DNA from: Duganella aquatilis | Lineage (GTDB): Bacteria; Pseudomonadota; Gammaproteobacteria; Burkholderiales; Burkholderiaceae_D | DNA length: 64,000 nt | NCBI RefSeq assembly: GCF_009674565.1 | Contig: NZ_WKJL01000018.1 | Coordinates: 57,696 to 121,695, forward strand | Direction of reading: 5' to 3' | Shown here: positions 34,273-44,638 of the stretch, piece after piece | Position numbering within the stretch: position 1 is the first letter of the stretch | How the letters are laid out: every line of letters starts with the position of its first letter | The notes under the pieces: model-generated | Told to the model about the DNA's origin: nothing | Databases searched by the model: none | What the model saw: only the letters and a program-made list of their open reading frames with translations | Translations under genes and position numbers: made by a program

Positions 34273-35019
34273 ATGCAGCTGTTCCGCTTTGCGCTGGCCG
34301 CGGCCGGCTTGCTGGTGTCGTTCCCGGAGGCGCGTGCCGGTGAAATCATTACGGTGACGAATAGCGAATGGCTGCCGTACACCTCGGAGTATTTGCCGCA
34401 TTACGGCCCGCTGTCGCGCATTATCAGCGAGGCGTTCGCGCTGGAAGGCGTGGAGGTGCGCTATGTGTTCCGGCCCTGGAGCCGCGCCTATGCGGAGGCG
34501 GCGGCCGACATGGCCAATGGTTCCATCCTGTGGAGCACCTCGGGCCGCGACAGCGACCGCCAGCGCCGCTTCTATTTCAGCGACGTGGTGTTCGACGGCC
34601 AGTCGGTGCTGTTCCACCTGAAGAGCTACCCATTCCGCTGGGCCGGCTACGAGCAGCTGGCGGGCGTGCGCATGGGCGGCACGGCGGGCTACGAGTACAC
34701 CTTCGACAGCTACCCTTACATCCAGATGGACCGCTCCGCCGTTAGCGACGAGCTGAATTTCCGCAAGCTGGCGGCGGGGCGCTTCGACGTGTTTCCGGCG
34801 AACCTGGATGTCGGCCGCGAGATCCTGCGCACCGCGCTGCCGCCGGAGCAGGCCGCGCGCATCACCTGGGATCCGAATCCCTACAACATCACGCACTACC
34901 ACCTGATACTCAACAAGCGCAACAAGAACAGCCGCCGCTATGTGGCGTTGTTCAACAAGGGACTGAAGCGGCTGAAGGAGAGCGGCAAATACGCGGAGTA
35001 TTTGCAGGTGCTGAAATGA
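34273..35019 (+). CDS. Periplasmic amino-acid-type solute-binding protein
   Basis: A 248-aa precursor with a signal peptide (FALAAAGLLVSFPEARA) and a type-2 periplasmic-binding fold (ITVTNSEWLPYTSEYL, RYVFRPWSRAYAEAA, WSTSGRDSDRQRRFYFSDVV). It resembles stand-alone amino-acid-binding proteins of the HisJ/PBPb class found in Oxalobacteraceae. No ABC permease or ATPase gene is adjacent, so it may work with a distant transporter or a sensor. Its TGA runs directly into a terminator of the type linked to each tRNA-Leu copy. Confidence 0.82.
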   Translation: MQLFRFALAAAGLLVSFPEARAGEIITVTNSEWLPYTSEYLPHYGPLSRIISEAFALEGVEVRYVFRPWSRAYAEAAADMANGSILWSTSGRDSDRQRRFYFSDVVFDGQSVLFHLKSYPFRWAGYEQLAGVRMGGTAGYEYTFDSYPYIQMDRSAVSDELNFRKLAAGRFDVFPANLDVGREILRTALPPEQAARITWDPNPYNITHYHLILNKRNKNSRRYVALFNKGLKRLKESGKYAEYLQVLK

Positions 35020-35045
35020 AAAAAGCCTCCCGAAGGAGGCTTTTT
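35019..35045. terminator. Bidirectional terminator between solute-binding gene and tRNA-Leu copy 3
   Basis: AAAAAAGCCTCC, loop CGAA, GGAGGCTTTTT. It begins at the last base of the upstream stop codon. It is followed by GCGGAATTCTG and then tRNA-Leu, the same arrangement as at 33849 and 36887. Confidence 0.85.
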
Positions 35046-35056
35046 GCGGAATTCTG

Positions 35057-35141
35057 TGGTGCCCACGGAGGGACTCGAACCCCCACACCTTGCGGCACAT
35101 GGACCTGAACCATGCGCGTCTACCAATTCCGCCACGTGGGC
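35057..35141 (-). tRNA. tRNA-Leu (anticodon CAG), copy 3
   Basis: An 85-nt tRNA identical to copies 1, 2 and 4, with encoded CCA. It has its own promoter at 35189-35217 and the terminator at 35019-35045. Confidence 0.96.
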
Positions 35142-35188
35142 ACTGTTGCTGCTTTTCTGCTGCGCTGTTGTCTGCACCAGAGGCCAGT

Positions 35189-35217
35189 ATCTTACGGTAA
35201 CAGCTTGCTTTTCGCAA
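35189..35217 (-). promoter_or_regulatory. Sigma-70 promoter of tRNA-Leu copy 3
   Basis: On the minus strand TTGCGA (35212-35217), 17 bases, TAAGAT (35189-35194). The -10 hexamer is the same as in the promoter of copies 1/2 and stands about 47 bases before the tRNA. Confidence 0.7.
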
Positions 35218-35291
35218 GTGCTATTCTTCTTGCGCCGCGTGATGCAGTTTCGTAAGCTAGGCCTGTCAGTTCAATCACCCTGGAGGCCGGC

Positions 35292-36886
<1,595 letters not shown>

Positions 36887-36887
<1 letters not shown>

Positions 36888-36914
36888 AAAAAGCCTCCCG
36901 AAGGAGGCTTTTTT
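36887..36914. terminator. Bidirectional terminator between hybrid kinase and tRNA-Leu copy 4
   Basis: AAAAAAGCCTCC, loop CGAA, GGAGGCTTTTTT, starting at the last base of the upstream TGA. It is the third occurrence of this terminator type beside a tRNA-Leu copy. Confidence 0.85.
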
Positions 36915-36926
36915 CGCGGAATTCTG

Positions 36927-37011
36927 TGGTGCCCACGGAGGGACTCGAACCCCCACACCTTGCGGCACATGGACCTGAACCATGCGCGTCTACCAATTCC
37001 GCCACGTGGGC
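36927..37011 (-). tRNA. tRNA-Leu (anticodon CAG), copy 4
   Basis: An 85-nt tRNA identical to copies 1-3, with encoded CCA. It is transcribed from 37037-37066 toward the terminator at 36887-36914. Confidence 0.96.
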
Positions 37012-37036
37012 ACTGATGCTGCTCAACAACTCTGCT

Positions 37037-37066
37037 ATTATATCGACCGGGAGAGTTTTGCGCCAG
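37037..37066 (-). promoter_or_regulatory. Promoter of tRNA-Leu copy 4
   Basis: On the minus strand TATAAT (37037-37042) preceded after 18 bases by CTGGCG (37061-37066). The -10 is perfect, the -35 poor. The rest of the 318-base gap up to the RNase R gene shows no further gene; it holds only the upstream region of that gene. Confidence 0.55.
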
Positions 37067-37329
37067 ATGAACTTTTACATTCCTTACTGCACATCAACCC
37101 TGTCTAGCAGTTCCCGCCGCTTTCGCCGCGAGAGACCAGAATTATAGAGGAATCCATGGCGATGTCAAATGCCGCCAGTAATTTTTTTGATGCGAACTGC
37201 TGAATTAGTCATTCAAGACGATTCCAAGTACACTACGCCTGTCGTCGTGACATATATATGCACCTGACGATTTTGCCAGGCCGGATTTTTTCTGAACACT
37301 GTCAATAACATTGCAAAAATAAGAAACTT

Positions 37330-39801
37330 TTGAACCAATCTACACACACCATTCCCAGCCGGGAGGAAATTCTCGGCATCTTCCGCAGCGCCAACGGCCC
37401 GTTGGACCTGCGCGCCTTGTCGAAAACGCTGAAAGTCGGCACCGATGCACAGGCCATCCTGTCGCGCCGGCTGAACGCCATGCAGCGCGACGGCCAGATC
37501 CTGATTGACGACGCCGGCCACTACACGCTGGCCACGCAGACCGGCTTCATCGCCGGCCGCGTCAGCAGCCACCGCGACGGCTTCGGCTTTGTGATCCCGG
37601 ACGAGCCGGGCGAAGACCTGTTCCTGCCCGAGAAGGAAATGCAGAAAGTGCTGCATGGCGACCGCGTGCTGGCCAAGGTTGTCGGCGTCGATCGCCGCGG
37701 CCGTCCGGAAGGCACCATCGTCGAGGTCACGCAGCGCGCCAACACCCACATCATCGGCCGCCTGCTGAAGAACGACAACGGCGCCTGGATCGTCGCGCCG
37801 GAAGACCAGCGCATCGCCCAGGACGTGCTGATCGAAGGTTCGATCGGCAAGGCCAAGCAAGGCCAGGTGGTCAGCGTCGAACTGACCGAGCAGCCGATGC
37901 GCTTCAAGCAGCCGGTCGGCAAGATCGCCGAAGTGCTCGGTTCGCTGGACGATCCCGGCATGGAAATCGAAATCGCCGTGCGCAAGTTCGGCGTGCCGCA
38001 CATCTTCTCGGACGCCGCGCTGAAGCAGGCCAGCAAGCTGCCGGACCATGTGCGCGAAAGCGACTGGGGCGACCGCGTCGACCTGCGCGACGTGCCGCTG
38101 GTGACCATCGACGGCGAAGACGCGCGCGACTTCGACGATGCGGTGTACTGCGAGCCGGTCAAGATCGGCCGCGCCAACGGCTTCCGTCTGATCGTCGCGA
38201 TTGCCGACGTCAGCGCCTACGTCAAGCCGAACGATGCGCTCGACGCCGACGCGCTGGAACGCAGCACCTCGGTCTACTTCCCGCGCCGCGTGATTCCCAT
38301 GCTGCCGGAAAAACTGTCCAACGGCCTGTGCTCGCTGAATCCGGCGGTCGACCGCCTGACGCTGGTGTGCGACGCCGTGGTCACCGCCAAGGGCGAGATC
38401 AAGGCTTACCAGTTCTATCCGGCCGTGATCCACTCGGCCGCGCGCCTGACCTACACCGAAGTGGCCGACATTCTCGGCAACACCAAGGGCCCGGAAGCCG
38501 CGCGCCGTCCAGGCATCGTGCCGCATCTGCTGAACCTGTACGACGTGTTCCAGGCGCTGCTGAAAGCCCGCGCCGAACGCGGCGCCATCGATTTCGAGAC
38601 CACCGAAACCTATATCGTCTGCAACCCGAACGGCAAGATCGAAAAGATCATCCCGCGCACCCGCAACGATGCGCACCGCCTGATCGAAGAGTGCATGCTG
38701 ACCGCCAACGTGTGCGCGGCCGATCTGCTGATCCGCCACAAGCACCCCGGCACCTACCGCATCCACGCCACGCCGACCGCTGAAAAGCTGAAGCAGGTGC
38801 GCACCTTCCTCAAGCAGGTGGGCCTGAGCCTGAACGGCGGCGACAAGCCGGCCGCCGGCGACTACGCCGCGCTGATGAAGCAGATCAAGGAGCGCCCGGA
38901 CGCGTCGCTGCTGCAAACCATGCTGCTGCGCTCGATGCAGCAGGCGGTCTACAGCCCGGACAACATCGGCCACTTCGGCCTGGCGTACGAGGCCTATGCC
39001 CACTTCACCAGCCCGATCCGCCGCTACCCGGACCTGCTGACGCACCGCGCCATCAAGGCCATCCTGCTGGGCAAAAAGTACGAGCCGAAGATTCCAGGCA
39101 CCAGCGTGCTGAACACCAATGTCTCGAACGCCACCCGCAAGCAGCAGGCCAAGGACAAGGCCGAAGGCAAGGAACCGAAGTCCGCCGCCGACCTGACCGT
39201 GTGGGACGCGCTGGGCGTGCACTGCTCGGCCAACGAGCGCCGCGCCGACGAAGCCTCGCGCGACGTCGAGAACTGGCTGAAGTGCTACTTCATGCAGGAC
39301 AAACTGGGCGAGGAATACACCGGCATCATCACCGGCGTGACCACCTTCGGCATCTTCGTGCAGCTGGACCAGCTGTTCGTCGAAGGCATGGTGCACATCA
39401 CCGACCTGGGCCAGGACTACTTCCAGTACGACGACGCCCGCCACGAGCTCAAAGGCGAGCGCAGCGGCAAGACCTTCCAGCTGACCGACCGCGTCAGCGT
39501 GCAGGTGGTGCGGGTCGACCTGGAATCGCGCAAGATCGATCTGCGCCTGGCCGGCGCCGATGCGCCGCCGCCACGCGTGGACAAGGCGGGCGCGCAGTCG
39601 AAGGACCGCAAGACCAATATCAAGCCTGGCCCGGCCGTTCCGGCCGCCAAACCAGGCAAGCCGGCCCGCAAGAGCGCCGCTGCGGCGCCACCCGCCGCAG
39701 CCAAGCCGAAAGCGGCAGCCCGCAAGCCCAAGGCCGCGGCAAAACCCGCGGCAGCACCCCGGGCAGCGAAAGCTGCTCCAAAAAGTAAGAAGAAGCGATA
39801 A
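37330..39801 (+). CDS. rnr: Ribonuclease R
   Basis: An 823-aa 3'-5' exoribonuclease that degrades structured RNA and takes part in rRNA and trans-translation quality control. An N-terminal winged helix (SREEILGIFRSANGPLDLRA) is followed by cold-shock domains, the RNB catalytic domain (VTIDGEDARDFDDAVYCEPV with the metal-binding aspartates), an S1 domain near 650-730 (GIITGVTTFGIFVQLDQLFV) and a Lys/Ala/Pro-rich basic tail. The apparent start is TTG 37330 with no strong ribosome site. rlmB begins directly after the stop codon, as in many bacteria. Confidence 0.95.
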   Translation: MNQSTHTIPSREEILGIFRSANGPLDLRALSKTLKVGTDAQAILSRRLNAMQRDGQILIDDAGHYTLATQTGFIAGRVSSHRDGFGFVIPDEPGEDLFLPEKEMQKVLHGDRVLAKVVGVDRRGRPEGTIVEVTQRANTHIIGRLLKNDNGAWIVAPEDQRIAQDVLIEGSIGKAKQGQVVSVELTEQPMRFKQPVGKIAEVLGSLDDPGMEIEIAVRKFGVPHIFSDAALKQASKLPDHVRESDWGDRVDLRDVPLVTIDGEDARDFDDAVYCEPVKIGRANGFRLIVAIADVSAYVKPNDALDADALERSTSVYFPRRVIPMLPEKLSNGLCSLNPAVDRLTLVCDAVVTAKGEIKAYQFYPAVIHSAARLTYTEVADILGNTKGPEAARRPGIVPHLLNLYDVFQALLKARAERGAIDFETTETYIVCNPNGKIEKIIPRTRNDAHRLIEECMLTANVCAADLLIRHKHPGTYRIHATPTAEKLKQVRTFLKQVGLSLNGGDKPAAGDYAALMKQIKERPDASLLQTMLLRSMQQAVYSPDNIGHFGLAYEAYAHFTSPIRRYPDLLTHRAIKAILLGKKYEPKIPGTSVLNTNVSNATRKQQAKDKAEGKEPKSAADLTVWDALGVHCSANERRADEASRDVENWLKCYFMQDKLGEEYTGIITGVTTFGIFVQLDQLFVEGMVHITDLGQDYFQYDDARHELKGERSGKTFQLTDRVSVQVVRVDLESRKIDLRLAGADAPPPRVDKAGAQSKDRKTNIKPGPAVPAAKPGKPARKSAAAAPPAAAKPKAAARKPKAAAKPAAAPRAAKAAPKSKKKR

Positions 39802-40548
39802 ATGAGTAAGAATAAAATGATTTTCGGTTTTCACGCGGTGACCTCGCGCTTGCGTCACGAGGCCGCCACCGTGGAAGAAATTTTCGTCGACGTCGGCCGT
39901 GACGACCGCCGCATGAAGGATCTGATCGCCAACGCGAAAGCGGCCGGCGTGCGCGTGATGCCGGTGGATTCGGCACGCCTGGACAAGATCGTCGGCACCC
40001 GCCGTCACCAGGGCGTGATCGCGTTTGCCTCGCAGCTGGCGCTGGCGCGCAACCTGGACGAGCTGCTGGACGCCATCGAAGGCCCGCCGCTGCTGCTGGT
40101 CCTCGACGGCATCACCGATCCGCACAACCTGGGCGCCTGCCTGCGCGTGGCCGACGGCGTCGGCGCCCACGCAGTGATCGTGCCGAAGGACCGCGCCGTG
40201 GGCCTGAACGCCACCGCCGCCAAGGTCGCCAGCGGCGCCGCCGAGACCGTGCCTTACATCACCGTCACCAACCTGGCGCGCACCTTGCGCGACCTGAAGG
40301 ACCGCGACATCTGGCTGATCGGCACCTCCGACGACGGCGACAAAGGCCTGTACGAAGCCGACTTCACCGGCCCGACCGCCCTGGTCATGGGCTCGGAAGG
40401 CGAGGGCATGCGTCGCCTGACGCGTGAGACCTGCGACATGCTGGTCAGCATCCCGATGTTCGGCTCGGTAGAGAGCCTGAACGTGTCGGTCGCTTCGGGC
40501 GTCTGTCTGTACGAAGCCCGCCGCCAGCGTATCGCCAAGGAAGGCTGA
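39802..40548 (+). CDS. rlmB: 23S rRNA (guanosine(2251)-2'-O)-methyltransferase
   Basis: A 248-aa SpoU-family methyltransferase that modifies G2251 in the ribosomal P-loop of 23S rRNA. The N-terminal substrate-binding domain (MIFGFHAVTSRLRHEA) is followed by the knotted SPOUT domain with motif 1 LDGITDPHNLGACLRVADG, motif 2 LVMGSEGEGMRRL and motif 3 IPMFGSVESLNVSVASGVCL. The start codon abuts the rnr stop, so the two genes form one operon. Confidence 0.95.
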   Translation: MSKNKMIFGFHAVTSRLRHEAATVEEIFVDVGRDDRRMKDLIANAKAAGVRVMPVDSARLDKIVGTRRHQGVIAFASQLALARNLDELLDAIEGPPLLLVLDGITDPHNLGACLRVADGVGAHAVIVPKDRAVGLNATAAKVASGAAETVPYITVTNLARTLRDLKDRDIWLIGTSDDGDKGLYEADFTGPTALVMGSEGEGMRRLTRETCDMLVSIPMFGSVESLNVSVASGVCLYEARRQRIAKEG

Positions 40549-40578
40549 CAAGGCTTCCGGTCAAGCGATACGCAGTAC

Positions 40579-40609
40579 CCGGCGGCCGATTTCGAGGGCT
40601 GCCGGTTTT
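40579..40609 (+). terminator. Terminator after rlmB
   Basis: CCGGCGGCC pairs with GGCTGCCGG (one G-T pair) around a 9-base loop, followed by TTTT. It ends the rnr-rlmB operon. Confidence 0.6.
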
Positions 40610-40697
40610 CACCTCCCCTCCGAACTCAGCCGCTGTTCAGCAACTCCCAGCCGGATACGCTACCATTCAAGCACCGGTTGTCAATTCTGGATACGCC

Positions 40698-41435
40698 ATG
40701 TTTCATCGTCTACGCCAAGACATCAACAGCATCATCGAACGCGATCCCGCCGCCCGCAACGCCTGGGAGGTGTTGACCTGCTATCCCGGCCTGCAGGCCA
40801 TCGTCATGCACCGCTGGGCGCACTGGTACTGGACGCACCACATGAAATGGCTGGGCCGTTTCGTCTCCTACCTGGCGCGCATCGTCACCGGGATTGAAAT
40901 CCACCCCGGCGCCACCATCGGCCGCCGCGTCTTCATCGACCACGGCTTCGGCGTGGTGATCGGCGAAACCGCCGAGGTCGGCGACGACTGCACCATCTAC
41001 CAGGGCGTGACGCTGGGCGGCACCTCGCTGCATACCGGCGCCAAGCGCCATCCGACGCTGGGACGCGGCGTCATCATCGGCGCCGGCGCCAAGGTGCTGG
41101 GCGGCTTCACGGTGGGCGAATACGCCAAGGTCGGCTCCAACGCCGTGCTGCTGAAACCGGTGCCGCCGGGCGCCACGGCGGTCGGCAATCCGGCCCACAT
41201 CGTGCAGAAGGATCTGCTCAACGCCGCCGCCGATCCGTTTGCCGCGTATGGCGTCACGCCGAACGGCGACGATCCGCTATCGAAGGCGCTGCGTGGGCTG
41301 ATCGAGAACGCAGTCAAGCAGGAACAGCGCATCGAACAGCTGGTGGCAACCATGAAGGCGGCGGGGTTGGAGTGTCAAAGCGTACCCGACTGTGATAAAT
41401 TGAATTCCGACCAACTGAACAAGCTCGTCGAATAA
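40698..41435 (+). CDS. cysE: Serine O-acetyltransferase
   Basis: CysE acetylates L-serine with acetyl-CoA, the first step of cysteine synthesis. The 245-aa product has an N-terminal helical part (RLRQDINSIIERDPAARNAW) and the left-handed beta-helix of hexapeptide repeats with IHPGATIGRRVFIDHGFGVV, the active-site region ETAEVGDDCTIYQGVTLGG, and GNPAHIV near its end. The short N-terminus compared with E. coli CysE is the usual betaproteobacterial form. yceH follows 11 bases downstream. Confidence 0.94.
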   Translation: MFHRLRQDINSIIERDPAARNAWEVLTCYPGLQAIVMHRWAHWYWTHHMKWLGRFVSYLARIVTGIEIHPGATIGRRVFIDHGFGVVIGETAEVGDDCTIYQGVTLGGTSLHTGAKRHPTLGRGVIIGAGAKVLGGFTVGEYAKVGSNAVLLKPVPPGATAVGNPAHIVQKDLLNAAADPFAAYGVTPNGDDPLSKALRGLIENAVKQEQRIEQLVATMKAAGLECQSVPDCDKLNSDQLNKLVE

Positions 41436-41446
41436 GGAAGCAAGAC

Positions 41447-42106
41447 ATGGAAGAAGGCACAGAAGTACTGGACCCGTTTGAAATCCGCGTGCTGGCGGTA
41501 CTGGCCGAAAAGGAAGCGCTGACGCCGGATAACTATCCGCTGTCGCTGAACGCGCTGGTCAACGGTTGCAACCAGCTGTCCAGCCGCGACCCGGTGATGG
41601 CGATCTCGGAAGAGGCCGTCTCCGAAGTATTGCAGCGGCTGATGCAGCGCAAGTACGTCAACGGCATCACGCAGGCCGGCGCGCGCGTGACCAAGTACGA
41701 GCACCGCATGCGCATCAAGTGGTCGCTGGAGCAGGACAAGCTGGCCGTGCTGACCATCCTGATGCTGCGCGGCCTGCAAACGGCCGGCGAGATCCGCACC
41801 CGCAGCGGCCGTCTGCACGACTTCAAGAGCGTGGCCGACGTCGAGCAGGCGCTGCAATTCCTGATCGACAAATATCCGCCGCTGGTCTCCAAGCTGCCAC
41901 TGGCGCCCGGCACCAAGGAGCCGCGCTACGGCCAGCTGCTAGGCGGCGAAGAAGCCCTGGCCCGCGAAGAAACCGCCGCGACAATGGGCGGCTCGGTCGC
42001 ACAAGGCAGCCGCCTGGGCGCCCTGGAACAGGAAGTCCAACAGCTGCGCAGCCAGGTCGAAGACCTGACCGCACAGTTCGCCGAATTCCGCAAGCAGTTC
42101 GAATAA
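41447..42106 (+). CDS. YceH family protein (DUF480)
   Basis: A 219-aa protein with two winged-helix-like repeats: EIRVLAVLAEKEALTPDNYP, CNQLSSRDPVMAISEEAVSE, then LTILMLRGLQTAGEIRTRSG with SVADVEQALQFLIDKYPPLV, and a C-terminal coiled coil. This matches YceH (DUF480), a conserved proteobacterial protein of unknown function. It lies 11 bases behind cysE and is convergent with the outer-membrane beta-barrel gene at 42230. Confidence 0.92.
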   Translation: MEEGTEVLDPFEIRVLAVLAEKEALTPDNYPLSLNALVNGCNQLSSRDPVMAISEEAVSEVLQRLMQRKYVNGITQAGARVTKYEHRMRIKWSLEQDKLAVLTILMLRGLQTAGEIRTRSGRLHDFKSVADVEQALQFLIDKYPPLVSKLPLAPGTKEPRYGQLLGGEEALAREETAATMGGSVAQGSRLGALEQEVQQLRSQVEDLTAQFAEFRKQFE

Positions 42107-42173
42107 AACGGGTTAAGTCCGAAGCACCGTCGCGACCTCGTCCCGCCAGGACATCCTCCAGCCCAAAAACGAA

Positions 42174-42203
42174 AGGGTCTGACCCCGAACGGGGTCAGAC
42201 CCT
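42174..42203. repeat. Inverted repeat AGGGTCTGACCCCG (REP-like)
   Basis: Two perfect 14-base arms separated by AA, between the convergent yceH and beta-barrel genes. The core GGGTCTGACCCC/GGGGTCAGACCC is close to the ends of the 90-nt palindrome at 28063. It may serve as a bidirectional terminator, though it lacks a T tract. Confidence 0.75.
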
Positions 42204-42229
42204 GGCCGCAGCGCCTTGCGGGTTAAAGA

Positions 42230-44626
42230 TCAGAAGCGATAAATATAGCGCACAGCAATATCCGCCACATTCTGACGATTCTGCATATTCACGGTCGTAT
42301 TATCCGAATACGTGAACGGCACGCCGTTATTACTCCACTGCCACTCATAGAACTTCACGTGCGAGTAGCCGTAGTCGATGCGCAGGTCGGCGTTCGGCTG
42401 CAAGGCATACATGCCGGCCAGACGTAGACCGACTTGACGGAAAGTCGCATCCGGCAAACCAATCGCCGCCTGCGCCGTATTCGCCGCGCTAGGCGCCGTC
42501 ACGGTCGTGCCGCTGACGCCACTGGCCGCTGCCACACCATACTTGTTGCGGTCATTCAGATAAGCCAGCGTCGCCGTCAGATTCAGCTTGGACGTTGCCT
42601 TGAACTTCAGGCCCAGTCCTGCCGCATCGTTGAAGTTGTGCAGATCCGCCATATACCCGGTGCTATGGTTGATATGCTGGGTCTGCTCACCATGCGACGC
42701 ATACGCATTCAGCGAAAACTTCTCCGACAGCGTATAACCCGCATCCAGGCTATACAGCGAGACGCCGCTCTCCCGCCACGCCTTGCCGCCATACAGCGCC
42801 GACACCGGCGCCTGGTTGGTGTCCTTGCCATCCTCGGCCACCAGCTGCACGTTCAGCCGTTCGGTCGGATTCCAGTCCAGCGAGAACTTCCACTTGTCGC
42901 GCTTGACGTCGGTCAGCGACAGCGGGAACACCGAGTTGCCCGACAGCGCCAGGATCGCCGCGTACGACAGCTTCTGGCCATAGCAGGCCTTGCCGCCGCA
43001 ATACTGGTTGATCAGCGCCAGGTTGGCGGCGGTGGTGCCGGCGATGGCGGGATCGAGCGTGCTCAGCGTGGTCCAGTCGGAACCGGTGCGCTTGCTTTCC
43101 GAGTAGCTCAAGGAGCCGTTCAGCGTTTCCGACATGCTGCGGCGCAGTTCCAGGCGGTAGCCCGATTCCTCGGTCTTGGCGCGCAGCGCGGTCAGGCCGG
43201 CCACGTTGTCGTCCGCCGCCGAGGTCGGTACTTCACGCTTGATCTCGTTGTAGTCGCCGCCCAAGGTGGCGCGCCAGGCCGGCGACAGGCGGTAGCTGGC
43301 CTCGACCTTGGCCACGGTCTTGGTGTTGCTGGTGCGGTTGTTGAACCAGGCGGCGCCGTTGTTGGTGTAGCTGGCCGGCGAGGTGGCCGGCGTGACCGCT
43401 TCGGCCTCCAGGTTGTAGCGGTACAGCGGCGTCTTGTCCTCGCGGTGGTCGTACTTGACGTTGGCCAGCAGCGACAGGTTGCTGGTCGGCCGCGCCGTCA
43501 GGCCGAACTGCGTCAGCAGCGTGTCGACCTTGGCGCCCAGGCTGTCGACGCCGGCCGGCGCGCCGGTCAGGCCGTTGGCGGCGAAGTTGTCGTTCTGGCT
43601 GGCGTGGGTGTAGGCGATCTTGAAGTTGGCCTTGACCGTGCGGCTGAAACCGTAGCTGCCGTCCAGATACAGCTGGTGCGCCTGGTTGTCCGGCGGCAGC
43701 GCCATCGCCGATTGCAGCACGTTTTGCAGGCTCATGCCGCCGCCGGCGATGATGTTGTTGCCCACCGCAGGGTAGCCGGGCAGCGCCACGCCGAGACCGC
43801 TGTTGAAGGCGTTCGGCACGATCGGATTCAGGCTGCCGTTGGCGTTGTTGTACATCGAGCCGTAGTAGCCGAAACTGAGCAGCAGCTTGTCGTCATGGTA
43901 GTTCAGGCGCATGTCGATCTGTTTGGTCGATGAGTCGATCGGCTCCGGCACCAGCAGCAGCGCGCCGGCGGCGAAGTTGGCCTGGTTCATGGCGGTGGTG
44001 GTCGACGTGCCGCAGACATAGGCCGCGCAGGCGTAGCCGCGGCCCCACAGGCGGGCGCCGCTCTTGTCCTCGTTCTTGAAGTTGGCTTCGAACTGCAGCT
44101 GCGGCGTCAGCCACTGTTCGTAGCCGAGTCCTGCGGCCTTGCGTTCGGTGCCGATGTTGACATTGGCGCCGGTGCCGGCCTTGGCCAGGCGCGAAATCAC
44201 CGGCGAGGTGGTGCCGACGCCGGTCATGCCGGTGTTGATGGTGCGCGGGTATTCGCGATTCAGTTCGCTGTACTCGGCGCTGTATTTCCACGCGCCTTGC
44301 TTCTCGCGCGAGAAGCTGACCTCGCGGTCGTCGAGTCCGCCGTCGGCGACCTTGATCCGCATCCAGGTGCCGGTGGCGTCGTCGCGCGTGACCCAGTCGA
44401 TGTCGACGATGGCGTAGGCGTCGCTGTTGCGCTTGCCGTTGTACTGGCCGTAGATGGCGCGGTCGTCCTTGCCGCCGCTGAGCGCGCCGAGACCGACGAT
44501 GACCACGCTGTCAGGCTTGATCAGCTGGACCACTTCGTCTTCGGCGCTGGCGGTAGAAAAGATCGCCATCAGTGCCAGCGCCAGCGCGGTATGGCGCAGG
44601 GCGGGCTGTTTCAGATTGCTGTTCAT
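42230..44626 (-). CDS. MtrB/PioB family outer-membrane beta-barrel protein, copy 1
   Basis: A 798-aa precursor with a signal peptide (HTALALALMAIFSTASA) and a large barrel of alternating strands ending in IAVRYIYRF, with C-terminal Phe. MtrB/PioB barrels sheath a decaheme cytochrome and let electrons cross the outer membrane. The N-terminal CxxC of Shewanella MtrB is not visible; a Cys pair occurs instead in a loop (YACAAYVCG). ATG 44626 is preferred over 44632 because AGGAGG is 7 bases from the former and only 1 from the latter. It directly follows the decaheme gene at 44639 in one operon. Confidence 0.9.
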   Translation of the reverse strand: MNSNLKQPALRHTALALALMAIFSTASAEDEVVQLIKPDSVVIVGLGALSGGKDDRAIYGQYNGKRNSDAYAIVDIDWVTRDDATGTWMRIKVADGGLDDREVSFSREKQGAWKYSAEYSELNREYPRTINTGMTGVGTTSPVISRLAKAGTGANVNIGTERKAAGLGYEQWLTPQLQFEANFKNEDKSGARLWGRGYACAAYVCGTSTTTAMNQANFAAGALLLVPEPIDSSTKQIDMRLNYHDDKLLLSFGYYGSMYNNANGSLNPIVPNAFNSGLGVALPGYPAVGNNIIAGGGMSLQNVLQSAMALPPDNQAHQLYLDGSYGFSRTVKANFKIAYTHASQNDNFAANGLTGAPAGVDSLGAKVDTLLTQFGLTARPTSNLSLLANVKYDHREDKTPLYRYNLEAEAVTPATSPASYTNNGAAWFNNRTSNTKTVAKVEASYRLSPAWRATLGGDYNEIKREVPTSAADDNVAGLTALRAKTEESGYRLELRRSMSETLNGSLSYSESKRTGSDWTTLSTLDPAIAGTTAANLALINQYCGGKACYGQKLSYAAILALSGNSVFPLSLTDVKRDKWKFSLDWNPTERLNVQLVAEDGKDTNQAPVSALYGGKAWRESGVSLYSLDAGYTLSEKFSLNAYASHGEQTQHINHSTGYMADLHNFNDAAGLGLKFKATSKLNLTATLAYLNDRNKYGVAAASGVSGTTVTAPSAANTAQAAIGLPDATFRQVGLRLAGMYALQPNADLRIDYGYSHVKFYEWQWSNNGVPFTYSDNTTVNMQNRQNVADIAVRYIYRF

Positions 44627-44638
44627 TTTCATTCCTCC

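Noticed and set aside
37213..40551. 1112-aa minus-strand open frame
   Set aside because: Antisense to rnr and rlmB, both unmistakable on the plus strand.
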